Below are positions 1-10,090 of a DNA stretch of 64,000 nt, in pieces. The stretch lies in NCBI RefSeq assembly GCF_954871325.1, contig NC_088775.1, positions 43,687,561 through 43,751,560 on the forward strand, written 5' to 3'. Source of the stretch: Gordionus sp. m RMFG-2023. Lineage: Eukaryota; Nematomorpha; Gordioida; Chordodea; Parachordodidae. Position 1 is the stretch's first letter, and each line of letters begins with the position of its first letter. Made by a program: the position numbers and the translations under genes. The notes beneath the pieces were generated by a model. It was not told the DNA's origin. It made no database searches and saw only the letters and a list, made by a program, of their open reading frames with translations.

Positions 1-500
1 CATAAAATTTATTATCTATTTTTAACTGTAGAGATGAACAGAGCTGTAGCATGATTTAGTGAATCTTTATCAATAAAGAATCTTCTGATTGCAACTGAAT
101 ATTAACTACATGAAGTAGATTTCCTACATGTGAAACTAATCCAAAATATGCTTCTGACATTTAATCCTCGAAAAAATTTTTCAAAATTTTATGACAGCTT
201 TAAAATCTTTATTTAAGAAGTATTTCTTTAAGGGTTCGTAAAATTTTAAAATTCTCTCGATGGCAGGTATTAATGATAACCACCTGATAGGTACATATCG
301 CAACAACTCTCACCATTCCAAATCAGACCACTCCACCAATTCTTTTAATTCAGTGACTCTTTTAATTGATAAACTAAATTCGTTAAAACATTTCATCACA
401 ATTACTTCGACATCTACAGATAGTACATTCATTGCCTTCTTGCAATATTTATGCAATATATGGCATATACAGCCAATTGGTATTAATTCATTATTGTGCT

Positions 501-2189
501 TAGAGAACTGCAAAGTAATTTTTTCGCAACCCGAGCCCGACCCGAGCCCGAATTAAAAAAAATTTTTTGTCCGAGCCCGACCCGAGCCCGAGCACACATT
601 TTTTAATCCAACCCGACCCGACCCGAGCCCGACCCGAATAAAATTTTGCAATTTAAGTTTTAATATTATAATAACCAAAAAAAAATTTATGTGTATTTAT
701 TCAGTTCAGCCACCTTAAATAAAAGTTTATTTGACGGCCATAATCTATTCAAGATATATATTAAGTTGCATTTTTAAAATTTGTAAAAAATATTATAAAA
801 CGATTAATATACAAGCGAATTTAAAAATTATAACGATTATATAATAAGCATCATTTATGCGAATATAGATATGATGTAAAAGTTAATAAATATATAAAAA
901 ATATAATGAACATATTATATTATATATTGACCTCATCAATATCATTATCAAAATTATCACAAAGTGAATAATTATGATATATAAATAAAGAGGCGTCCAG
1001 TTTATCTGGCTTTAAACGAGTCCTTCTCTCCTCAAAGGCCCTACCAGCAGCTGAAAACGCCCTTTCACTGCTAGCCGACGAAGCAGGGATAGCCAGGAAT
1101 TTAAGAGCTAAAATACTTAAATTTGGAAACTCATAATGGTTTGTTTTCCACCATTTTAAAATATTATCGTCATCAACACATAATTTCGGATCTAGATATT
1201 TTTTTAGCTCGTCAACTTCGGCGCTAGCATCAGAATACGCATTGTCAGCCTCCCATAGAGAGAAGTCCAAAAACGTATCTACCACCTCTGTAGTTTCTTA
1301 AGAAAAAAATATTCAATAATAATATTAAGATATATATTTACATTATTATTTTTTAATAATTTTACATATTTGATGATTAATATTTTTTTTGATATATGAT
1401 ATTTTTTTATAAAATTTATGTAATTATCATTATTCAACATTGATTTAATAAAATTTGAATTTTTTGAATTTTATTTAGTGATAATAAAATAATTAAAGGA
1501 AGTACTGAAAAAGAAAATTTTATTTCAGTAATTTTAGGAAAATTTGTCTAACTTTTTTTTGGAAGTAAATATTAATCTAAGATTTTGTATTTATTATCTC
1601 CAATATTTTTTAAATATATACTCAAAATTTTAGATCTCAATTTTTAATATGTTTTGAGATATATCTAATCAAAATTTGGGGTAAAATAGACCCCACCTTT
1701 GTAGTTAAGGGAGTTTTTTCTACCTTTGTAGTGAAGGGTTAAAACAAATGTTAAAAAAGACAATGTATAGGCTAGTTAAATAATAAATAAAACTTACATA
1801 AAATATGTCTTATCTTGTAATTTACGAGAAACACAATTTAGTAATAAAATAGTTTGGTATCGGGTTGTTAGGTTTATAAAATAATAATTAATAATGACAT
1901 GACATGTTAATATGATTGACATTTCCTAAAATGTGATAAATATTAAATAATATGATTTTATAATTAATATTATAAATTATACTAACTATTTAAGATATTA
2001 ATATTATTATATATATTTTCGGGTCGGGTCGGGTCGGGTTTTCGGGTCGGACAGCTTTTACAACCCGACCCGAGCCCGAACCCGAGAAAATTTTTTTTTG
2101 ATGTCCGAACCCGACCCGAGCCCGAGGCTTGGGTCGGGTCGGGCCGGGTCGGGTCGGGTTTGGCTACGGACAGCCCGTGCAGTTCTCTA
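501..2189. mobile_element. hAT element with CCCGA-rich subterminal arrays and an 8-bp target duplication
   Basis: The ends are TAGAGAACTGCA and its inverse TGCAGTTCTCTA, flanked on both sides by ATTGTGCT (493-500 and 2190-2197), a perfect 8-bp duplication as made by hAT transposases. Just inside each end lie GC-rich arrays of CCCGA/CCCGAG units (about 530-640 and 2020-2160) in otherwise roughly 80% AT DNA. Such subterminal repeats are where hAT BED-finger transposases are known to bind, so that role is inferred. Only the last transposase exon is present, so this 1.69-kb copy is probably an internally deleted, non-autonomous derivative. Confidence 0.92.
920..1300 (-). CDS. hAT transposase, C-terminal dimerisation exon
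   Basis: About 121 residues form the classic hAT C-terminal dimerisation domain: ILKWWKTNHYEFPNLSILAL, then FLAIPASSASSERAFSAAGR, then RRTRLKPDKLDASLFIYHN. The SSERAFS box and the following R-x-L segment are the family signature. The exon probably opens at a splice acceptor near 1301 (TTTTTTCTTAAG on the minus strand), in frame with ETTEVVDTFLDF, and it ends at a stop near 920. The zinc finger and catalytic core upstream are missing and the interior up to 2000 is non-coding, so the protein is incomplete. Confidence 0.88.
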
Positions 2190-2330
2190 ATTGTGCTGCC
2201 TTAATTCGGTAAATACACTTTGATTTTTGCCAAAATTAACAGAGGCAAAAAATTTCAATAGTTTTATAGAAAAATGTCGAGTGGAGCACTGCAATTCTAG
2301 ATAACGTTATAAAATATACTAAGTAATTTA

Positions 2331-3265
2331 AAATATATTTATAATAATTATACATACTGTTCTAACTTCTATTCTTTCTAACACAAAAATTTTGAAAATG
2401 TTGAGTGGAGAATTGGAGAATTTTATAAAAAATATATTTTAGAGCGAAAAAATAAAATAAAAGAACTAGACATATTTTTCGAATAAATATTTAAAATTTA
2501 TTTTAAAAATATAAAAATAATCAAATACTGTCTCTCAAAATTATTATTTATATATTAAAAACATTAAAATGCTAAAAATAAATTGTGGGAGAAATTAAAA
2601 AATTGTGGGAGCTTTTTGGGAGATTTCTAATTGTGGGAGTTTTGTGAGAGTGAGATGTATGTGGGTAAACTAAAAAATTGTGGGAGACTCCCACTGATGG
2701 GGGGAGACATGGCAACCCTGGAATTAACTGAAATTCTTTCTTATCATATCAAATCTTCAGTAGATTTTTTTTTATTTTTAAATAATAGATACATATCTAA
2801 AATTGTGTCATGGTTTAAAATAGACAGCTGATATTATTCTATTGAAAATATATGATCCTAATTTAAAATTATTCCTACTTTTATATTATTCTAATTGTTT
2901 CAAGTTTTTTAGGCAAAAATCTTTGAAATTTGACTTTTATAATAAATTAGAATTTAAAAAGTGCTCTTATATTTGTGTAAAATTATATTTCAGTTAATTT
3001 AATGAAGACAAAAGAAATTAAAATTACTAGAAATAATTATTTAGGGTATTGTATAGGAAAAAATATTATTATCCTTTAATTCTAACATAACTAAAATAAA
3101 AAATGAGATAAAATCAAGTCAACAAATTCAATTAAAATAATTTTCAATAAAATTTCATTTACAACTGTAATTCTAATAAATACATAAATATTAATAATCA
3201 TTTAATAATTAAAATATAAAATGTGAATAAAAATAAATTTAACAATTTTCACAAAACCAATGAAT
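2331..3265. other. AT-rich intergenic stretch with a short AATTGTGGGAG repeat
   Basis: There is no convincing gene. Between about 2580 and 2700 the motif AATTGTGGGAG recurs four times with irregular spacing. The rest is AT-rich and unremarkable. Confidence 0.6.
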
Positions 3266-3270
3266 TTTTA

Positions 3271-3590
3271 TTTTCAGGATATACAGTGGTGAATCTATAT
3301 TAAATATCATATAATTTTATTTAAAAATATTATTTTACCTTTAATTTTATTAAATTGTTTGAAGCCAAGTTTGTATCTTGAATAATTTTGATATTTTCAG
3401 GATATAGAGTGATGAATCTATTTTAAATATCATAATTTTATTTTAAAATATTATTTTACCTTTAATTTTATTGATTGTTAGAAGCCAAGTTTGTATCTTA
3501 AATAATTTTGATATTTTTAGGATATACAGTGGTGAATCTATTTTAAATATCATAAATTTTATTTAAAAATATTTTTTTACCAAGGATAAT
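3271..3590. repeat. Tandem repeat, about 120-bp period, roughly 2.6 copies
   Basis: The phrase GGATATACAGTGGTGAATCT recurs near 3278, 3401 (as GATATAGAGTGATGAATCT) and 3521. It is followed each time by an AT-rich tail and, twice, by GAAGCCAAGTTTGTATCTT. Spacing is about 120-123 bp and the copies have diverged by several percent. No coding content is seen. Confidence 0.85.
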
Positions 3591-5058
3591 GGTTGAATTT
3601 GTATATGTTTTTAATTGGCGGGAAAAAAAGGGGGTTGCACGCATCCTTTGCGTGAAGTTTAGACCCCCCCCCCCCGATATTCAAAATTTGAGATTTTTGA
3701 AATTTTTAAAACGGGATTGATTTGTACCCGATTTGTACCGTTTCAAACTCGATTTGTACTATTACCGTTTTCCAGCTATTGACCGTTAAAGATATGGCGA
3801 AAATTATCAGTGACCCGGAGTAAACCATAACGAACCGTTAAACCATTGAAGGAGTAATATTATTAAAAAAGGTTAAGCCGGTTCAGTTTTTATAAAAAAT
3901 TATCTATCGTTGTACGTTAAGAAATTTTTGAAAAAAATAAAATTTGAGTGTTTTTTATTTTTGGCGCCATATTTTTAACGGTCAATAGCTGGAAAACGGT
4001 AATAGTACAAATCGAATTTGAAACGGTACAAATCGGGTACAAATCAATCCCGTTTTAAAAATTTGGGGGGGGGGGCTAACTTCACGCTATAATACAAGGT
4101 TTAAAATTTGATTTCCGAAATAAATAATGAAGATAAAGCTTAATTTGAGGCATCATTAGGAAGGGAAAAAAATTATCTACCGTTATTCGTTAAAAAATAT
4201 TTAAAAAAATTAATTTTGAGTGATTTTTATTTTTGGCGCCATATCTTTCACGGTCAATAGCTGGAAAACGGTAATAGTACAAATAGAGTTTGAAAAGGTA
4301 CAAATCGGTAGAAATCGAGTACAAATCAATCCCGTTTTAAAAATTTGAAAAATCTCAAATTTTGAATATCGGGGGGGGGGCTAACTTCACTCTATAATAT
4401 AAGGTTTAAAATTTGATTTCTGAAATAAATAATGAAGATAAAGCTTAATTTGAGGATCATTAAGAAGAGGAAAAAATTCTCTACCGTTGTACGTTAAAAA
4501 ATTTTTAAAAAAATAAATTTTGAGTGTTTTTTATTTTTGGCGCCATATCTTTAACGGTCAATAGCTGGAAAACGGTAATAGTACAAATCGAGTTTGAAAA
4601 GGTACAAATCGGGTACAAATCAATCCCGTTTTAAAAATTTGAAAAATCTCAAATTTTGAATATCAGGGGGGGGGGGCTAACTTCACGCTATAATATAAGG
4701 TTTAAAATTTGATTTCCGAAATAAATAATGAAGATAAAGCTTAATTTGAGGCATCATTAGGAAGAGAAAAAAATTCTCTATCGTTGTACCTTAAAAAAAA
4801 TTTTTTAAAAAAATTTTGAGTGTTTTTTATTTTTAGCGCCATATTTTTAACGGTCAATAGCTGGAAAACGGTGATGGTACAAATTGAACTGATAACGGTA
4901 CTAATATGTACAAATCATTCTTTATCGACCTATGCACTTTTTATTTTTAAATTCAAAAGTTGGGGGGCTGTCGTGAAGTTGTCCCCCCCATTTTGTTCTT
5001 TAAATATCTCAAAAACGGTGATGGTACAAATCGGGTACAAATCATACCAACTGATAAA

Positions 5059-6229
5059 TAGTGATGTTAAAAGTTACTTTTGAAACATAACTAGTTACAG
5101 TTACTAGTTACATTTTTACAAAAGTAACTAGTTATTAGTTACAGTTATTTTCAAAAGTAACTAGTTACTTACTTTATACATCCTTCATATGCGCGTTATT
5201 TATTTATTGACTGCATTTATTTAATATAAAAAAAATTAGGATAAACAAAGTATAATCAGTTATTTAAAATAATATATAATTTATTTATATAAAAAAATAT
5301 CGCAAAATTGAATATTTACATCGAATATAAAAATATATATTTGCATTGAAAAAAACCATTTATTTTTCATAAAAATTAGAATCTAATAATTGTTTATTTG
5401 CTTTTAACAACAAATTAATTTCTAAGTTATTATCTAGGAGACGTGCTCATTTATCTCCAAAAATGAGCTTACCTAGACTGAATAAGCGCTCTACGGGAGC
5501 ACTTGATGTTAGAACAACATTATATTTAATAAAGAGTAATTTTAACTTTGGAAAATCGTTATATAAAGAAAAAGTGTTGTTATTAGATTTGATAAAGTTT
5601 TCTATAAGTTCATTATCCAGAATATTTTGGCGCTTTAGGTCAAAAAATCCAACTACATCAAGTGATGTTGGTTTTGAGCATGATTCATTCGTCTGGGATT
5701 CACTTTGAGGTATTAAGGTATTTATTAAATTTAAAATTCCTCTTTTTTTGCTTTATTCCTTTCTTGCCTAATTCAAGACCAGTCAGTTTTAAATAAAGGG
5801 TGAAGAATTTCAGCAATGATGTTGTCATTATCATAAAGATTATTAAACCTATGACATGATATTATTAATTTATAAATAATTATTTGATTTTAGTTACCTT
5901 TTTTCAATACTAGCTAATATAGTATCCTTTAGAGGTTGACAATATTTTAATCCCTGCACATCTGCCATACATATAAGTATTTGTGTTATTGTTGGGAACA
6001 ATCAGACATTTTCACAAAATTTTAAATTAATAAATTTAATTTAAAAAATAAATTTAATTTAAAATTAATTTATCACAACATATTAAAAATAAAATTAATT
6101 ATTTGAATATATCTTTAAAAGTAACTAGTTACTTTTGGCAGTTACATTTCAAAAATTTTAACTAATTACAGTTACTAGTTACAATTTTAAAAATATAACT
6201 AGTTACAGTTATTTTTTTTAACATCACTA
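5059..6229. mobile_element. Internally deleted hAT element with TAGTGATGTTAAAA ends
   Basis: The ends are TAGTGATGTTAAAA and its inverse, flanked by the perfect 8-bp duplication CTGATAAA (5051-5058 and 6230-6237). Subterminal AACTAGTTAC palindromes are repeated at both ends. The first ~935 bp match the left part of the 3.2-kb copy at 50241-53467, and the last ~235 bp match its right end. About 2 kb between them is missing at a junction near 5996, so this is a deletion derivative of the same family. Confidence 0.93.
5370..5890 (-). pseudogene. hAT transposase C-terminal remnant in the deletion derivative
   Basis: The minus strand encodes the last part of a hAT transposase: [20 protein letters not shown], then [20 protein letters not shown], then [30 protein letters not shown] is the hAT dimerisation box. 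A stop sits after FGDK, and everything upstream of the penultimate exon has been removed by the internal deletion. The parallel copy at 50.7 kb has different lesions, so the two decayed independently. It is not a functional gene. Confidence 0.8.
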
Positions 6230-6874
6230 CTGATAAACCATTGAAAATCAAAAATTGTGGGGCCAACTTCACAACCTAAAAAAAATTTCAACACAACGCA
6301 GTGTCAAGTTGTGAAATTTTTTTAGAAAAAAAATATGAAATGGTTTTTAATTATGATAATATGCCTAGTATGCTTGACAAGGTTTTCTTATATAAAGATT
6401 TATATTATAAAGTTCTTAATAAAAGGTTTAATGAATTTGATTTAATTGGTCGTTTATTTACGGTATGGTTTTTAATAATATATGTATTATTCCTAGTTGT
6501 TAAAAATTGATAAAGAAATGTTAAAGAAAGTGAAACTGTTCCTGTTAGTAGAATGGGCAATATTACGTGTGAGTTAGATATGGTGCTCCATAAACTGATG
6601 GAACAAGTGAAAAATGGTAATACCGATGAATTGACAAAGGTATCAAGAATTGAAGAAAGATGCTATGGTATCCGATAATTATTCGAATAAAATAAGGGAA
6701 TTGGAAAGTAATTTAATTTTAAATGAAATCATAAATGATGAACCAAAGGTGGTTAAAAAGATAAAGGATAATCTTGGTGATCATTCGAAATGCTTGGAGA
6801 GATCAGTGGTTATCCTCCAGGAATTACAGGAATTTAAAGATAGTATCAAGGCTATATATAGGATGTATGTAAAT

Positions 6875-9223
6875 CAGTAGCGTACGCAGGAATTTGGTGT
6901 GGGGAAGGGGGGGATAATTAAAATTTTTTAAAATAAAATTATTGTTATTTAAAAATATCAAGCATAAATTTATTAGGACTAATAACTATTTCTAATATAC
7001 AAATTTAAATTAATATGAATTATAAAAAATTAAATATATAAACCGATATATAAAAATAAATTTGATTTAAAAAATATTAAACGGATATAACCGGCGGCAT
7101 ATAAATACTTTAAATAAATATGAATTATAAAATATTAAGTGGATATAACCAGGATATGATGACTATAAAATAAATAATCCATAATAGAAATTTAAATTTT
7201 TTTGAGCTTTTAAAATTTATATATAAAGTATAAAAAATCTAAATGTTGGAAATATGAATAATTTTTATAATGTAAAATCCAATCTTCGTTGGGAGTGAGC
7301 TAATTTTTCAATTATCTCATCCGTGTTTGGCGTCAAATGCCTATGAATATTCAAAAGGGCCAGACCATTCAACCTACTTTCAGAAGTTGTACTTCTTAGG
7401 TAAGTTTTTAATCTTCTTAAAGAAGAGAATGTTCTCTCATTAGTTGCAGTACTAATGGGAAGAGTTGCTAATATATATAATAATTTCAATATATTGGGAA
7501 AATAATCTAAAAGATGTTTGAAATGATGCAAAGCATCCATAGCATTTTTTGGGACTATATCAACCATAGTTAATTTTTTATACCATAGTTGGCATTCAGC
7601 TAATAAAGCATCATGAGATACATTAATGTCTTCTTGATAAAAATCTTGCAAATATTTTATTTTTTTTCTATCACCATCTGAAAAAGGTTCAGAGGGCTTT
7701 TGTGGAAGTAATATCTGCAGATTGATAAGTGCTTCTTGATGAATTAAAAACCTTTCATTTACTTGGGTTATAAATGTATCCAAAAGAGGTATAAAGACAT
7801 TTATTTTATAATATTCTTCTATTGACCCTATATTAATATTTGGACGATAAGTTTGCCTTACTGCAAGTCGAGGGAGACAAATATTGAACTCGTATAGCTC
7901 TGCTTTTGATTCAACATTAACATATAAAATATGAAATTCCTCATCAGCATTAGCTCTAATTTCTTTAAGTTCTAATAAAATTGTCTCTGCTATTCTCATC
8001 ATCTCAATCAAATCAATATCAGGTTTTTGAAAAGTATTACATAAAATAGTTGTATAATTAAATAATTTATTAATACATTCTAATACGAAAAAAAAATTTG
8101 GTATAAGTATTGAATCCAGTAACTTGCTTGCTTCTGAAGAAATATCCCTTTCAGACCATTGTGATATTTCTGTAAGAGCATTAATAATCGGCTCTTCTAA
8201 CTCGATAAAAGCTGTTACTGCTTGATGTCGAAGACTCCATCTTGTTGGACAAGCTTTTTGCAATTTTTTTCTCCTTGTTGGGCAAGGAGTTTCAGATATA
8301 ATTCTGTTCAAAATATTTTGACGCTTGGGGTATCTAAACATCTCATAGATGCTAGATATTTTACCTGATATAAATATAAAAAATTTAATTTTAATAATTA
8401 GAAACCTAAGCAATTTGATATCAATGGTAAAGAACATGAATCCGATATTGCTAAGTTGAGTGAATGGGCAGCACAGTGGACATATATAGCTGTTGGGTAT
8501 TTTTTTTTAATAAATGCCTGAAGCCCATTGAATTGTCCACTCATTGCAAGTGCTTAATCATACCCTTGCCCACGTATCATATTTATATTTAGCTATATTT
8601 TTGAAAATAATTATATAATAAGATTAATTATTACTTTTAATTTTTTAAGATTCACAAATATTACATCAGCTAAAGCAGACCCAGTCATGCTTGAAACAGG
8701 AATAAATTGGAGAAACATTTCCTTGATAATGTTGTTTTTATGAGTATCTACATATCGCGCACACAACGACATCTGCTCAATGCCAGCAATGTCCGTGGTC
8801 TCATCTGCCAAAATTGAGAAGCATGGGGCAGAATTGATTTCAACAATCAATTTTTCTAAAATGATCTTGTGGCAAATATCAATTATCTCATTTTGTATCC
8901 TAGGGCTGAGATAAGTAGCATTTTTATTGTACTAATGAGGCTCTCCATTAATACAGGATCTCCTAATGCTTTAAATTTTAAAAGTCCACGGAAATTACCT
9001 TCGTTATCTTTATTATTAAAATTTAAGCTTCTTGAATCCTTGTGGCCACGAAGTGCTAGGCCTTGCAAGCCACAAGTTTTATCTTGCCTCTATTTTCTTT
9101 TGCAATTTTAACCCTATTTTTATCAATTATTGATGAAATGGGAATCATATCCCCCTTTTGAATTGATTCATTTGAGGAAATCATCAGTTCACCTTCCTGC
9201 TCCCCCCGCTGCGTACGCCAATG
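6875..9223. mobile_element. hAT element of the ZMYM1-like type, inserted in Gypsy fossil A
   Basis: The terminal inverted repeats are CAGTAGCGTACGCAG on the left and, on the reverse strand, CATTGGCGTACGCAG on the right. The flanking octamers are ATGTAAAT (6867-6874) and GTGTAAAT (9224-9231), a 7-of-8 match to a target duplication. G-rich tracts sit just inside each end. The interior encodes a minus-strand transposase (7265-9110). The 581-bp element at 13657-14237 is a short relative. Confidence 0.88.
7265..9110 (-). pseudogene. hAT transposase, zinc-finger MYM-type-1-like (DUF4371 plus dimerisation domain)
   Basis: A 390-residue open frame at 7265-8437 covers the distal catalytic region and the C-terminal dimerisation domain. 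It has FRYPKRQNILNRIISETPCP, CPTRWSLRHQAVTAFIELEE and LPISTATNERTFSSLRRLKT, ending HRHLTPNTDEIIEKL. Upstream in separate frames lie FSILADETTDIAGIEQMSLC (8611-8850, with the catalytic-aspartate-type DETTD) and LALRGHKDSRSLNFNNKDNE with GNFRGLLKFKALGDPVLMES (8883-9068). These match the order in ZMYM1-like transposases. The N-terminal TTF zinc finger is absent. Frame changes between the pieces, and a non-coding stretch at 8450-8610, mean it is broken unless some gaps are introns. Confidence 0.85.
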
Positions 9224-9399
9224 GTGTAAATTGATTTATGAATAATAATTTAGTTAAATGCCAGATATGTGACAAAAATGGTCATAATGGATAGAAAATT
9301 TGTCGTAATCCGATCAATTTATGCAAATTATTGTGTGAAATATTGCAGAATGTCAATCACAATATTATATAATGTTGATTGGTTGAAAAAATGTTAATA

Positions 9400-10090
9400 A
9401 TATATTATTATTTTTTTTCAATTAAGTTTTAAAAATTGATATAATTTTGATATTACTTTTTTAATTTTTGAAAATTTTATAAAAACAGAATATGTATATT
9501 TTTTATTTTATTTTCTCTAACAATTATATGTTCTTATAAAAAGAAATTATTCGTACAAATTATTTGATATTCTTTTAATTGGATTAATAAAAAAGAGAAT
9601 TTAAAAATTTCAAGAAATTAAGTACGTTAGGGTGTAGTGTGTTAGTGTTGACCGCGTACCAGGATCATCGGAATTCTGGATTAATTCGTTAATAAAAGGT
9701 AAAAACCAAAAAAAATTTATATTAAAAATTTTTTTTTTTTTTGGACATAACGCAATTGTATTTTTTTTGTTGTGTAAATATCTTTTTAGAATTTTAATTG
9801 GTAAAGTATGAATTTTGTAAGAATATTTTTAGATTAGTTCGATTAAAACCAAAGTTTTATTTATAATATAAATTTTTGTAACAACGTTTGAAGTAATTTT
9901 TAATATGCGATGGGTTTGTATTTTGATAAGTATACTGAACCTAGTTTTCTTAAAGGTTTCAATATTTAAGGATATGGGTTATAAAATTTTGTATCAAAAC
10001 CTTAATGAACTGGATCTAGGCCATCACTTAATTACGTTAGGATCAATCTAAACTATATATTTAATATATATTATATTGAAATTTTTATTC
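9400..10090. other. AT-rich stretch between Gypsy fossils A and B
   Basis: No gene is visible. It could contain the 5' non-coding part or LTR of fossil B, but I found no matching second LTR and do not assert one. Confidence 0.5.

Larger units (their letters stand above)
1..2330 (-). pseudogene. Old hAT-superfamily-like transposase remnant, split by a younger hAT
   Basis: Minus-strand frames on both sides of the 501-2189 insertion read as one transposase-like protein of the kind common in insect genomes. The right flank (about 2330 down to 2198) ends in KNQSVFTELRQHN. The left flank (500 down to 310) continues NELIPIGCICHILHKYCKKA and then VDVEVIVMKCFNEF, with a Cys/His pattern and helical region typical of the hAT RNase-H-like core. 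Below 310 the reading resumes in another frame as VPIRWLSLIPAIERILKF, close to the family's PTRWLSLLPAIERIL block, so at least one frame break and several stops lie there. No intact ORF remains. It is interpreted as an ancient DNA-transposon copy rather than a working host gene. Family assignment is from motif memory and no alignment was run. Confidence 0.6.
3620..6290. repeat. Inverted and tandem array of a ~300-bp poly-G repeat family
   Basis: Units carry GTACAAATCGAGTTTGAAA, a CAATCCCGTTTTAAAAATTTG block, a run of 9-13 G and then CTAACTTCACGCTATAAT. The G-run junction recurs near 4075, 4381 and 4677, giving a period of about 300 bp. The first unit (3650-3800) lies in the opposite orientation, with poly-C, and pairs with 3960-4075 as an arm of roughly 130 bp. 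A degenerate unit at 4965-5050 is cut by the hAT at 5059-6229 and resumes to about 6290. It may be a satellite-like or fold-back repeat; no coding capacity is evident. Confidence 0.8.
6300..9400 (+). mobile_element. Ty3/Gypsy LTR-retrotransposon fossil A (gag part only), split by a hAT
   Basis: Two gag-like segments, about 6.5-6.87 kb and 9.23-9.4 kb, flank the hAT at 6875-9223. The upstream one shares a helical stretch (SVVILQEL) with the gag region of fossil B. The downstream one carries a CCHC zinc-knuckle-like cysteine/histidine pattern. No protease, reverse transcriptase or LTR is recognisable here, so only part of the element survives. It is heavily decayed, with several breaks besides the insertion, and is older than the hAT inside it. 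Confidence 0.55.

Noticed and set aside
310-513. Stand-alone 67-codon host gene
   Set aside because: Its start lies inside the terminal repeat of the 501-2189 hAT, and the reading continues on the far side of that insertion. It is a fragment of an older transposase.
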